Source: Streptomyces humicola (GTDB taxonomy: Bacteria; Actinomycetota; Actinomycetes; Streptomycetales; Streptomycetaceae). From it: 42,093 nt of DNA. The notes under the pieces are model-generated. The model was not told where the DNA came from and ran no database searches. It was given only the letters and a program-made list of their open reading frames with translations. Location of the stretch: NCBI RefSeq assembly GCF_024436035.1, contig NZ_JANFNG010000044.1, positions 1 to 42,093 on the forward strand, in the 5' to 3' direction. The position numbers and the translations under genes were made by a program. Positions 15,169 to 22,470 of this stretch are shown here, in pieces. Numbering within the stretch: the first letter of the stretch is position 1; every line of letters begins with the position of its first letter.

Positions 15169-15581
15169 CCCCGAGCGAGCCAGGAACCCACAGCACGCGC
15201 GGGACCCGCGACGTCTTCGAGTACGCCCTGATCCGCGTCGTGCCGCGCGTCGACCGCGGTGAACAGATCAATGCGGGGGTGCTCGTCTACTGCCGGGCGC
15301 GTTCCTTCGTCGCTGCCCGCATCCATCTCGACGAGGCGCGGCTTCGGTGCCTCGACCCCGCCGCCGACATCGCCGCCGTCCGGGCCGCGCTGCACGCGGT
15401 CGCGTGCGTCTGCGAGGGCGGCGAGGCGGCCGGGCAGGCGGCCGAAGACGACGCCGGGCGGCGGTTCCGCTGGCTGACGGCGCCGCGCAGCACCGTCGTA
15501 CAGCCCGGTCCCGTGCACACTGGGCTGACCACGGACCCGGCTGCGGAGGTGGACCGGCTGCTGGACCGGCTGGTGCGCTGA
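15165..15581 (+). CDS. DUF3037 family protein paired with the HipA-like kinase
   Basis: A 138-residue protein recognisable as DUF3037 from FEYALIRVVPRVDRGEQINAGVLVYC (about residues 14-40) and the following YCRARSFVAARIHLDEARL block. No function is established for the family. GTG 15165 overlaps the kinase stop (GTGA), which implies translational coupling and a shared role; the GGAGGG inside the end of the kinase gene serves as ribosome binding site. It has no helix-turn-helix, so it is not a conventional HipB antitoxin. A hairpin at 15631-15654 probably ends the operon. Confidence 0.75.
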   Translation: MTPSEPGTHSTRGTRDVFEYALIRVVPRVDRGEQINAGVLVYCRARSFVAARIHLDEARLRCLDPAADIAAVRAALHAVACVCEGGEAAGQAAEDDAGRRFRWLTAPRSTVVQPGPVHTGLTTDPAAEVDRLLDRLVR

Positions 15582-15630
15582 AGCGACATCAGCCTCCCCC
15601 TGCCTTCCGGGGGCGCGGCGGGCGGTGCTC

Positions 15631-15654
15631 CGGCCCACATCGGGCGTGGGGCCG
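15631..15654 (+). terminator. Hairpin after the HipA/DUF3037 operon
   Basis: CGGCCCAC (15631-15638) pairs with GTGGGGCCG (15646-15654) with one bulged base and a 7-base loop. It lies about 50 bases past the DUF3037 stop and directly before the next promoter. A weaker CCCCC/GGGGG hairpin precedes it near 15596-15613. Confidence 0.4.
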
Positions 15655-15683
15655 TTGACAGTCGGTCACGGCCCTCATACCGT
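15655..15683 (+). promoter_or_regulatory. Promoter of the SDR operon
   Basis: TTGACA (15655-15660) and TACCGT (15678-15683) with exactly 17 bases between them; a textbook sigma-70 pair for this group. The predicted start near 15690 leaves a 60-base leader. Confidence 0.6.
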
Positions 15684-15701
15684 TTCGACCAGTTGACCTA
15701 C

Positions 15702-15715
15702 TAAGCGGTCGCTCA
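15702..15715. promoter_or_regulatory. Candidate TetR-type operator in the SDR operon leader
   Basis: TAAGCGGTCGCTCA holds the perfect inverted repeat AGCG-GT-CGCT (15704-15713) flanked by partly symmetric bases. Boxes of this shape are common before actinomycete fatty-acid and acyl-CoA genes controlled by TetR proteins. Its place just after the predicted transcription start would suit repression. Confidence 0.4.
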
Positions 15716-15749
15716 TGTGCAGCGCCGCACACGAGAGCGAGGAGAGCAG

Positions 15750-16511
15750 ATGTCCACCACCGAGCAGCGCGTCGCTATCGTGACCGGGGCCGCTCGCGGC
15801 ATCGGCGCGGCCACGGCCGTCCGGCTGGCCGCCGAGGGCCGCGCGGTCGCGGTACTGGACCTCGACGAGGCCGCATGCAAGGACACCGTCGAGAAGATCA
15901 CCGCGGCGGGCGGCAAGGCGCTCGCCGTCGGCGCGGACGTCTCCGACGAGGCGAAGGTGGAGGCTGCGGTCGCGCGGGTCGCGGACGAGCTCGGCGCGCC
16001 GACGATCCTGGTCAACAACGCGGGCGTGCTCCGCGACAACCTGCTGTTCAAGATGAGCGCCTCCGACTGGGACACCGTGATCAACGTGCACCTGCGCGGG
16101 GCCTTCCTGATGACCCGCGCCGTGCAGAAGCACATGGTCGACGCCAAGTTCGGGCGTGTCGTCAACCTCTCGTCGAGCTCCGCGCTCGGAAACCGCGGCC
16201 AGGTCAACTACTCCGCCGCCAAGGCCGGTCTGCAGGGCTTCACCAAGACCCTCGCCATCGAACTCGGCAAGTTCGGCATCACCGCCAACGCCGTCGCGCC
16301 CGGCTTCATCGTCACCGACATGACCGCCGCGACCGCCGCCCGCGTCGGGATGGGCTTCGAGGAGTTCCAGGCGGCGGCGGCCACCCAGATCCCCGTCCAG
16401 CGCGTCGGGCGGCCGCAGGACGTCGCCAACGCCATCGCCTTCTTCACCGACGACCAGGCGGGCTTCGTCTCCGGCCAGGTCCTGTACGTGGCCGGCGGCC
16501 CGCTCAACTGA
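15750..16511 (+). CDS. SDR oxidoreductase, 3-oxoacyl-ACP reductase (FabG)-like
   Basis: A 253-residue classical short-chain dehydrogenase. The NAD(P) motif is TGAARGIG (residues 12-19), NNAG follows near 90, and the active site has Ser in SSSSALG with YSAAK (about 154-158). The C-terminal end, GQVLYVAGGPLN, is FabG-like. The likely reaction is reduction of a 3-oxoacyl thioester or oxidation of a 3-hydroxyacyl one; the exact substrate is open. ATG 15750 has GAGGAGAG upstream. It forms an operon with the second SDR gene, 22 bases downstream, behind a strong promoter and a TetR-type box. This suggests fatty-acid or acyl-CoA metabolism rather than housekeeping fabG, which normally sits with other fab genes. 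Confidence 0.88.
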   Translation: MSTTEQRVAIVTGAARGIGAATAVRLAAEGRAVAVLDLDEAACKDTVEKITAAGGKALAVGADVSDEAKVEAAVARVADELGAPTILVNNAGVLRDNLLFKMSASDWDTVINVHLRGAFLMTRAVQKHMVDAKFGRVVNLSSSSALGNRGQVNYSAAKAGLQGFTKTLAIELGKFGITANAVAPGFIVTDMTAATAARVGMGFEEFQAAAATQIPVQRVGRPQDVANAIAFFTDDQAGFVSGQVLYVAGGPLN

Positions 16512-16533
16512 CGCAACCGGGAGAACCGTACCC

Positions 16534-17292
16534 ATGACCGAACAACAGCACACCGGACGCGTCGCCATCATCACCGGGGCGAGCCGCGGCATCGGCTACG
16601 GCATCGCCCAGGCGCTCGTCGCCCGCGGTGACCGCGTGTGCATCACCGGCCGCAATGAGGACGCTCTCAAGGAGGCGGTGGACCGGCTCGGCGCGGACCG
16701 TGCCATAGGCGTCGCGGGCAAGGCCCACGACGAAGCCCATCAGGCCGAGGCCGTCGCACGCACGATGGAGGCGTTCGGCCGCGTCGACTACCTCGCCAAC
16801 AACGCCGGCACCAACCCGGTGTTCGGACCCATCGCCGATCTCGATCTCGCGGTCGCCCGCAAGGTCTTCGAGACCAACGTCATCTCGGCGCTCGGCTTCG
16901 CCCAGCAGACCTGGAGGGCCTGGCAGAAGGATCACGGCGGCGCGATCGTCAACATCGCCTCCGTCGCCGGACTGGCGCCCTCGCCCTTCATCGGGGCGTA
17001 CGGGGTCAGCAAGGCCGCACTGGTCAATCTCACCCTCCAGCTCGCCTCCGAGTTCGCGCCGGGCGTGCGGGTCAACACGATCGCCCCGGCCGTGGTGAAG
17101 ACCAAGTTCGCCGCGGCGCTCTACGAGGGACGGGAGGAGGAGGCCGCGGCGGCGTATCCGCTGAAGCGTCTCGGGGTTCCCGAGGACATCGGCGGGGCGG
17201 CGGCGTTCCTCCTCTCCGACCAGGCGGGCTGGGTCACCGGCCAGACCCTCGTGGTCGACGGGGGCCTCTTCCTCAACGCCGGAGTCGCCTGA
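16534..17292 (+). CDS. SDR family oxidoreductase
   Basis: A 252-residue short-chain dehydrogenase with TGASRGIG (about 15-22), NNAGTN (about 89), catalytic Ser in NIASVAG and YGVSKAA (about 150-156). It shares the fold and length of its upstream neighbour but not its detail, so the two are not a recent tandem duplication. An operon of two SDRs suggests successive or alternative hydroxy/keto conversions of the same class of substrate. The ATG at 16534 is preceded by GGGAGAA. The 121-base stretch after its stop carries the ung promoter. Confidence 0.87.
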   Translation: MTEQQHTGRVAIITGASRGIGYGIAQALVARGDRVCITGRNEDALKEAVDRLGADRAIGVAGKAHDEAHQAEAVARTMEAFGRVDYLANNAGTNPVFGPIADLDLAVARKVFETNVISALGFAQQTWRAWQKDHGGAIVNIASVAGLAPSPFIGAYGVSKAALVNLTLQLASEFAPGVRVNTIAPAVVKTKFAAALYEGREEEAAAAYPLKRLGVPEDIGGAAAFLLSDQAGWVTGQTLVVDGGLFLNAGVA

Positions 17293-17321
17293 GGCGCGGG
17301 AGCGGCCCCGCGGTTTCCCGA

Positions 17322-17344
17322 ATGTCAGTGGCCCCCGGTACGTT
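17322..17344 (+). promoter_or_regulatory. PafBC-type DNA-damage promoter before ung
   Basis: The sequence reads A-TGTCAGTG, eight bases, TACGTT. This fits the actinobacterial RecA-NDp motif (TTGTCRGTG-N8-TANNNT), which the activator PafBC recognises in mycobacteria and relatives. It lies 70 bases before the ung start, in the right orientation, and predicts induction of ung by DNA damage independently of LexA. Confidence 0.65.
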
Positions 17345-17360
17345 CTCCATCGAGCTGCAC

Positions 17361-17380
17361 CGATCGTCATCGATCGTCAC
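17361..17380 (+). repeat. Tandem 10-bp repeat in the ung leader
   Basis: CGATCGTCAT followed directly by CGATCGTCAC, just downstream of the predicted transcription start of ung. It may be simple slippage; each unit contains the palindrome CGATCG. Confidence 0.6.
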
Positions 17381-17413
17381 CGAGCAACGGATCGCGTACC
17401 GGAGGTTCCTGAC

Positions 17414-18094
17414 GTGCCCACCATGCTGCCCGAGTCCTGGCAGGCCGTACTCGGCGAGGAGCTGGACAAGCCCTACTTCCAGGAGCTCACCGAGTTCGTG
17501 GAGCGGGAGCGCGCCGGGCACAAGGTGTTCCCGCCCCGCAACGAGGTCTTCTCCGCACTGGAGGCCACCCCGTACGACCGGGTCAAGGTGCTGCTCCTCG
17601 GACAGGACCCGTACCACGGCGAGGGCCAGGCGCACGGCATGTGCTTCTCGGTGCGGCCCGGGGTGAAGACCCCACCGTCGCTGCGCAATGTCTTCAAGGA
17701 GATGCGTGAGGAGCTCGGCCACCCGATTCCGGACAACGGCTACTTGATGCCGTGGGCGCGGCAGGGCGTGCTGCTGCTCAACGCCGTGCTGACGGTCCGT
17801 GAGGGCGAGGCCAACTCGCACAAGGGGAAGGGGTGGGAGAAGTTCACCGATGCCGTGATCCGCGCGGTCTCGCAGCGGCCTGATCCGGCCGTCTTCGTCC
17901 TGTGGGGCAACTACGCCAAGAAGAAGCTCCCGTTGATCGACACCGATCGGCACGCCGTGGTGCAAGGCGCGCACCCCTCGCCCCTCTCCGCCAAGCTGTT
18001 CCTCGGCAGCCGGCCGTTCACCCGGATCGACAAGGCGATCGCGGACCAAGGCCACGCCCCGATCGACTGGCGGATCCCCGACATCGGCGCGTAG
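17414..18094 (+). CDS. ung: Uracil-DNA glycosylase, family 1
   Basis: A 226-residue family-1 UDG, the normal length. The catalytic Asp lies in GQDPYHGEGQAHG, and the second signature HPSPLS contains the His of the uracil pocket and the Leu-loop region that flips the base. It removes uracil from DNA to start base excision repair. GTG 17414 follows GGAGG by 8 bases; an ATG four codons later is the alternative. Its promoter has the PafBC/RecA-NDp pattern, placing this repair gene in a DNA-damage response. Streptomyces genomes often carry two ung genes; which one this is cannot be told. Confidence 0.95.
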   Translation: MPTMLPESWQAVLGEELDKPYFQELTEFVERERAGHKVFPPRNEVFSALEATPYDRVKVLLLGQDPYHGEGQAHGMCFSVRPGVKTPPSLRNVFKEMREELGHPIPDNGYLMPWARQGVLLLNAVLTVREGEANSHKGKGWEKFTDAVIRAVSQRPDPAVFVLWGNYAKKKLPLIDTDRHAVVQGAHPSPLSAKLFLGSRPFTRIDKAIADQGHAPIDWRIPDIGA

Positions 18095-18110
18095 CGGTCG
18101 GGCTGCGGCA

Positions 18111-18156
18111 CAACACGTCGAACAGGCGCAACACGTCGACAGGCGGAACACGCGGA
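18111..18156 (+). repeat. Short imperfect tandem repeats before the helical-repeat gene
   Basis: CAACACGTCGA occurs exactly at 18111-18121 and 18129-18139, and a degraded copy GAACACGCGGA at 18146-18156, with a period of 17-18 bases. They end 27 bases before the GTG at 18184. The spacing could place bound proteins almost two helical turns apart, or it may be drift. Confidence 0.6.
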
Positions 18157-18183
18157 ATACGCTGAGCACGGCGGGAGGCGGCA

Positions 18184-18693
18184 GTGCCGGACACGGAGCA
18201 GGACGGTGCGGCGTCTGAGGGCATGGAGACGCGCATCGGCCAGGCGGTGATGCTGCTGCACGGCGGCGACCGCGAGGAGGCGCGCCACCGCTTCGCGGCG
18301 CTGTGGGAGGAGCTCGGCGACGACGGGTCGCCGCTGCACCGCTGCACGCTCGCCCACTTCATGGCCGACGCCCAGGACGACCCCGAGGAGGAGCTCGCCT
18401 GGGACCTGAAGGCGCTGCGTGCCGCGGACGCAGGCGGCGACGCGACGGTGAAGTGGGGCGACAGCGTACTGTCGCTGCGAGGGTTCTACCCCTCCCTCCA
18501 CCTGAGCCTCGCCGGCGCCTACGTCAAGCTCGGGGAGTTCGGCCTGGCGCGCGGCTGTCTGGCGAAGGCCCGCAAGGCGTCGCACGCTCTGGGCGACGAC
18601 GCCTACGGGGACGGCGTGCGCGCGGCGATCGGCCGCATGGAGCTCAGGCTGGGCGAGGCGGGCCGCCGCCCGGATTCGGATCAGTTGCCGTAG
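18184..18693 (+). CDS. Tetratricopeptide-like helical repeat protein
   Basis: A 169-residue soluble protein. RIGQAVMLLHGGDREEARHRFAALWEEL (about 18-45) and SLHLSLAGAYVKLGEFGLARGCLAKARKA (about 104-132) have TPR-like spacing of small and large hydrophobic residues. The family is a common actinomycete hypothetical, probably a protein-protein adaptor. GTG 18184 is supported by GGGAGG 5 bases upstream. The last 13 bases overlap the convergent lipoprotein gene. No specific partner is suggested by the neighbours. Confidence 0.7.
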   Translation: MPDTEQDGAASEGMETRIGQAVMLLHGGDREEARHRFAALWEELGDDGSPLHRCTLAHFMADAQDDPEEELAWDLKALRAADAGGDATVKWGDSVLSLRGFYPSLHLSLAGAYVKLGEFGLARGCLAKARKASHALGDDAYGDGVRAAIGRMELRLGEAGRRPDSDQLP

Positions 18694-19121
18694 GCAATGT
18701 GGCAGATCCGGGCGGCGTCGCTGTCGGGCGCCCAGCCGCCGTAGGCCCGCCCCAGCGCGCAGATGCCGCCGCCCTGGGCGGGCGGGGGTGCCGGAAACGC
18801 CGGTTCCGGGGCGGTGCGGTCCACGTGCCGCGGCACGTCCCGGGGCGGCGCGTGGTACGGGTGCGGCCGGTACGGAACGGTCGGGTCCATGGGCCGGTGT
18901 CCGTGGTGCGGCCGGGGTGGCCGGTCCGGCCGGTGCGCCGCGGGGGAGGGGCGGGGGCTTACCGGCGTCTCCGGGCGCACGGTGGTCAGCACCGCATGCA
19001 CGGGCGGCGGAACGACCAGCGGCGCCGCAGGGGCGCGCGACACAGGCTCCCGGGAGACGGTCACACACCCGGCGACGCCGCAGAGGGCCACCAGGACGAC
19101 TACAGAGGGGAATCGACGCAC
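18681..19121 (-). CDS. Proline-rich lipoprotein with C-terminal CxLGRxYGGWxPxSxxxxIC motif
   Basis: A 146-residue predicted lipoprotein. VVVLVALCGVAGC (about residues 7-19) is a signal peptide ending in a lipobox, followed by about 90 residues rich in Pro, His and Arg. The end, CALGRAYGGWAPDSDAARIC, is a compact two-cysteine motif of a type I have seen in other small secreted streptomycete proteins; it may form a disulphide. Function unknown. The GTG at 19121 places the signal peptide correctly, but the ribosome binding site is weak. It overlaps the convergent TPR-like gene by 13 bases. Confidence 0.65.
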   Translation of the reverse strand: MRRFPSVVVLVALCGVAGCVTVSREPVSRAPAAPLVVPPPVHAVLTTVRPETPVSPRPSPAAHRPDRPPRPHHGHRPMDPTVPYRPHPYHAPPRDVPRHVDRTAPEPAFPAPPPAQGGGICALGRAYGGWAPDSDAARICHIAYGN

Positions 19122-19192
19122 CCGGCCAACTCTGCTGGACCCTGCCCCGGTTGGGAACTCCCCGCAGGAGTGATCAGGCCCGTCGCACCCTC

Positions 19193-19714
19193 TCACACCC
19201 CGGTGGTGCCGTCGATGCACTCGCGGATCAGGTCGGCATGGCCGTTGTGGCGCGCGTACTCCTCGATCATGTGCACATAGATCCAGCGCAGGGAGAAGGT
19301 CTCCAGACGGCCGTCCCGCCGTCCTCGGCGCTGCCCGGTGTCGTCGAGCGAGCGGTCCCGTGCGGCCTGCTTCGCCTGCTCGATCTCCGCATGCCACACC
19401 GCGAAGTCCTGCGCCGCATCGGCCTTCTCGGGCGTGTGGAAGTCTCCGTCCGGGTCCTCGTCCGTGAAGAAGATCGGGCCCACCTCCTCGCCGGCGAGCA
19501 CCCTGCGGAACCAGCCGCGTTCGACCTCGGCCATGTGCCGGACCAGGCCGAGCAGGCTCAGGTCGGAGGGAGGCACGGCCGTCCGGCGCAGTTCCTCGTC
19601 CGTCAGACCCTCGCACTTCATGGCGAGTGTCTCGCGGTGGAAGTCCAGCCAGCTTTCCAGCATCGTGCGTTCGTCGGTGATCAGGGGCGGGTCGGTGCGC
19701 TGCGTGTCCGTCAT
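19193..19714 (-). CDS. DinB family protein (DUF664)
   Basis: A 173-residue four-helix-bundle protein. The three metal-binding histidine regions are visible: LDFHRETLAMK (helix 1), LVRHMAEVERGWF (helix 2) and YARHNGHADLIRE (helix 4). YARHNGHADLIRE is the usual DinB/DUF664 ending. Bacterial relatives include mycothiol- and bacillithiol-dependent transferases, so a thiol S-transferase role is possible in an actinomycete but not shown. ATG 19714 has GAGGAT 6 bases upstream. It is divergent from the Gfo/Idh dehydrogenase, with 137 bases between. Confidence 0.88.
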   Translation of the reverse strand: MTDTQRTDPPLITDERTMLESWLDFHRETLAMKCEGLTDEELRRTAVPPSDLSLLGLVRHMAEVERGWFRRVLAGEEVGPIFFTDEDPDGDFHTPEKADAAQDFAVWHAEIEQAKQAARDRSLDDTGQRRGRRDGRLETFSLRWIYVHMIEEYARHNGHADLIRECIDGTTGV

Positions 19715-19851
19715 GCGATCATCCTCGGGTGCTCCGGCCGCGGCGACAAGGCATTATCCGCGGGCACTCGCCGGCCGGGCCGACCGGGGCCGTCCGCGAG
19801 CACCGTATGCTGCCCGTGGCAGGCGCCGAGCCCCAGAGCAGGAGACACGTC

Positions 19852-20790
19852 ATGACGGCACAGCCGACGACGACCCTCGACATCAGGCCGCTCAAAGTGG
19901 GCGTCATCGGGCTCGGCGCGATCGCCCGGAAGGCCTACCTGCCCGTGCTCACCGCACAGCCCGGCATCGAACTGCATCTGCACACCCGCACCCGGGACAC
20001 CCTCGACCGCATCGGCGACGCCTACCGCATCCCGCACCGCCACACCGAACTGCGCTCACTGCTCGACCAGGGACTCGACGCCGCATTCGTCCATGCACCC
20101 ACCGAGGCCCACCTCGAGATCACCGAGCAGCTCATCGAGGCGGGTGTCCCGGCCTACGTCGACAAACCGCTCGCGCCCGATCTCGCCGGAGCCGAACGCC
20201 TGGTGCGCCTCGCAGACGAGCGCAGGGTCACCCTCATGGCCGGCTTCAACCGCCGCTACGCACCCGGCTACGCCCAATGCCTCGATCACCCGCGCGATCT
20301 GATCGTGATGCAGAAGCACCGGGTGGGCCTCGCAGACGATCCCCGCAGCGTCGTCTTCGACGACTTCATCCACGTCGTCGACACCCTTCGCTTTCTCGTC
20401 CCCGGCACCGTCGAGCACATCGGCATCACCACGATGGTGCGCCAAGGGCTGCTCCACCACGTCGTCCTGCAGCTGTCCGGTGAGGGATTCACCGCGCTCG
20501 GCATCATGAACCGGATGAGCGGTTCGAGCGAGGAGATCCTCGATGTCGCCGGGCAGGACACCAAGCGGCAGGTGCTCAACCTCGCCGAGATCGTCGACCA
20601 CAAGGGTCAGCCGTCCGTGCGCCGCCGCGGCGACTGGGTCCCGGTCGCCCGCCAGCGCGGCATCGAGCAGATCACGCTCGCCTTCCTCGACGCCGTGCGC
20701 TCGTCCAAGCTGCTCAGCGCCGACGACGCGCTGCGGACGCACGAGCTGTGCGAGCGGATCGTCAACGCGGCCCGGGAACAGGACTCCTGA
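19852..20790 (+). CDS. Gfo/Idh/MocA family NAD(P)-dependent oxidoreductase
   Basis: A 312-residue dehydrogenase. The Rossmann domain begins at KVGVIGLGAIARKAYLPVL (about residues 15-33). The conserved E-K-P-type motif is AYVDKPLA (about 101-108), followed by the family's GFNRRYAPG. Sugars, inositols or similar polyols are the usual substrates; none can be named. ATG 19852 has CAGGAG 7 bases upstream. A -10 box TATGCT (19806-19811) would start the mRNA about 35 bases earlier. The 3' end overlaps the convergent lnt gene by 29 bases. Confidence 0.87.
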   Translation: MTAQPTTTLDIRPLKVGVIGLGAIARKAYLPVLTAQPGIELHLHTRTRDTLDRIGDAYRIPHRHTELRSLLDQGLDAAFVHAPTEAHLEITEQLIEAGVPAYVDKPLAPDLAGAERLVRLADERRVTLMAGFNRRYAPGYAQCLDHPRDLIVMQKHRVGLADDPRSVVFDDFIHVVDTLRFLVPGTVEHIGITTMVRQGLLHHVVLQLSGEGFTALGIMNRMSGSSEEILDVAGQDTKRQVLNLAEIVDHKGQPSVRRRGDWVPVARQRGIEQITLAFLDAVRSSKLLSADDALRTHELCERIVNAAREQDS

Positions 20791-22363
20791 CGCCGCCCTG
20801 GCCACCGACGGCCTCGGCCCCGCCGGTGCCGTCCCCACTGCGCCGCCGCCTCGCCGCGACACCCGCGCGCACCCCCTCGCACGCACCCGCCGCAAGCAGC
20901 AGGCCGATCGCCGCCCTGATCACCCAGTCCCCGTGGCGCTCGTACGGGCTCTGGCCGCCCGACAGCGGCACCGTGTACATCTGGGCCGTGACGGTCGACG
21001 TCCCGATGCGCGGCCCGACCTGACGGCCTTCGGCGTCGTAGACCGCGCTGATGCCGGTGAGCGTCGCATGCACCATCGGCCGCCAGGTCTCCGCGGCCCG
21101 CAGCGCCGCGAGCGACGCGTGCTGTTCCGGTGCCCAACTCCCCTGGAAGGTCGAGGTGGACGACTGCGCGACCAGGACCTGGGCACCCATTGAGGCCAGA
21201 TGCCGGCTCATGTCGGGGAAGGCCGTCTCGAAGCAGATCAGCGGCCCGACCCTCAATGGACCGACATCCATGATCACTTGGCGGGTGCCGCGGTGCCGGT
21301 TGACGTTGGCCGCCCGGCCGACCTTCGTCGCCCACCCCAGCACCGACCGGAACGGGATGTACTCGCCGAACGGCACCAGCCGCATCTTGTCGTACCGGTC
21401 ACCCGTCGGTCCCTGCGGGCCCACGAGAACGGACGTCTTGTAGATGCCTCGCTGGTCCGCACGCTCCGCGTCCACGTTGACCAGCAGATCGGCGCCGACC
21501 TGCCGGGAGAGGGCGGCGAGCCGCGCCGTGAGCTCAGGATGCACCGACAGATCGAAACCCACGCTGCTCTCGCCCCACACCACGAGGTCGGGATGGAGCC
21601 CGACGAGCCGGCGCGTCAGCTGTACGCCCTCGTTGAACCGTGCCAAGGGCCCGTTGATGACGCCGGTCTGCACTATCGCGATCCGCACGCTCCCGGCGCG
21701 CGGCGGAAGCGGTGCCCACGACCAGACCCCCCAGACGACCAGGGCCACCGCAAGGAGCGAAGCCACCGCGACGGCGCGGGCCCGGGGCAGCGCGACCAGC
21801 GCAGCAACCGCGGTGTTCACGGCGACGACGAGGAAGCTCAGCAGCCACACACCGCCGACCGAGGCGAGCCGCAGCGCCGGTCGCACCTGCCACTGACTGG
21901 CGCCGAGCAGCCCCCACGGCCCGCCCAGGTACTGCCATGAGCGCACCACTTCGGCCATCAGCCACGCCGAGGGGAGCAGCAGCACGGCGGCGAGCGCCCG
22001 GCCCGGCCCCGGGGTTCCCGGGGCCTGTCCGAGCAGACGGCGCGTCAGCCAGCCGAACGGGATCCACAACGCCCCGAGCAGGGCGCCGATCGGGATGATG
22101 AAGACCGTGAGATTGGGGATCAGCCACTGGTGCACGGCGATCATGAATCCCGTACCACCGAGCCAGCCGTCGAGCACCGCCCGGCCGGGCGTGGCGGCGC
22201 CGCGGATGAGCAGGATCAGCGGTACGAGCGCGACATACGCCAGCCACCACAGCGAGGGTGCGGGGAAGGTGAGGGCTGCCACGGCTCCGGAGACAAGCGC
22301 CGCCCCCCCGCGCCACCACGGTGAGCTGAGCGAGGGTCTGCGCCCGCGTGCCGGCACCCGCAT
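20762..22363 (-). CDS. lnt: Apolipoprotein N-acyltransferase
   Basis: A 533-residue enzyme that adds the third acyl chain to lipoproteins at the outer face of the membrane. The N-terminal 230 residues hold about six helices. The rest is a nitrilase-like (carbon-nitrogen hydrolase) domain with the three catalytic regions in order: Glu in VVWGESSVG, Lys in YDKMRLVPFGEYIP and Cys in PLICFETAFPD. The last 30 residues are a variable Arg/Gly-rich tail. ATG 22363 follows GGAGGCAGGGC. The window contains at least two candidate lipoprotein substrates (11636 and 18681). It overlaps the Gfo/Idh gene tail to tail by 29 bases. Confidence 0.93.
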   Translation of the reverse strand: MRVPARGRRPSLSSPWWRGGAALVSGAVAALTFPAPSLWWLAYVALVPLILLIRGAATPGRAVLDGWLGGTGFMIAVHQWLIPNLTVFIIPIGALLGALWIPFGWLTRRLLGQAPGTPGPGRALAAVLLLPSAWLMAEVVRSWQYLGGPWGLLGASQWQVRPALRLASVGGVWLLSFLVVAVNTAVAALVALPRARAVAVASLLAVALVVWGVWSWAPLPPRAGSVRIAIVQTGVINGPLARFNEGVQLTRRLVGLHPDLVVWGESSVGFDLSVHPELTARLAALSRQVGADLLVNVDAERADQRGIYKTSVLVGPQGPTGDRYDKMRLVPFGEYIPFRSVLGWATKVGRAANVNRHRGTRQVIMDVGPLRVGPLICFETAFPDMSRHLASMGAQVLVAQSSTSTFQGSWAPEQHASLAALRAAETWRPMVHATLTGISAVYDAEGRQVGPRIGTSTVTAQMYTVPLSGGQSPYERHGDWVIRAAIGLLLAAGACEGVRAGVAARRRRSGDGTGGAEAVGGQGGVRSPVPGPR

Positions 22364-22470
22364 GCCCTGCCTCCTCGTCGTGGCACGACTCCAGTGTCGG
22401 CGAGCGGCAACCTTGAGGACAGTGGACACCCTCGTAGACTCCCCAGGTCAGCGCAAACGCAACCGCGACA

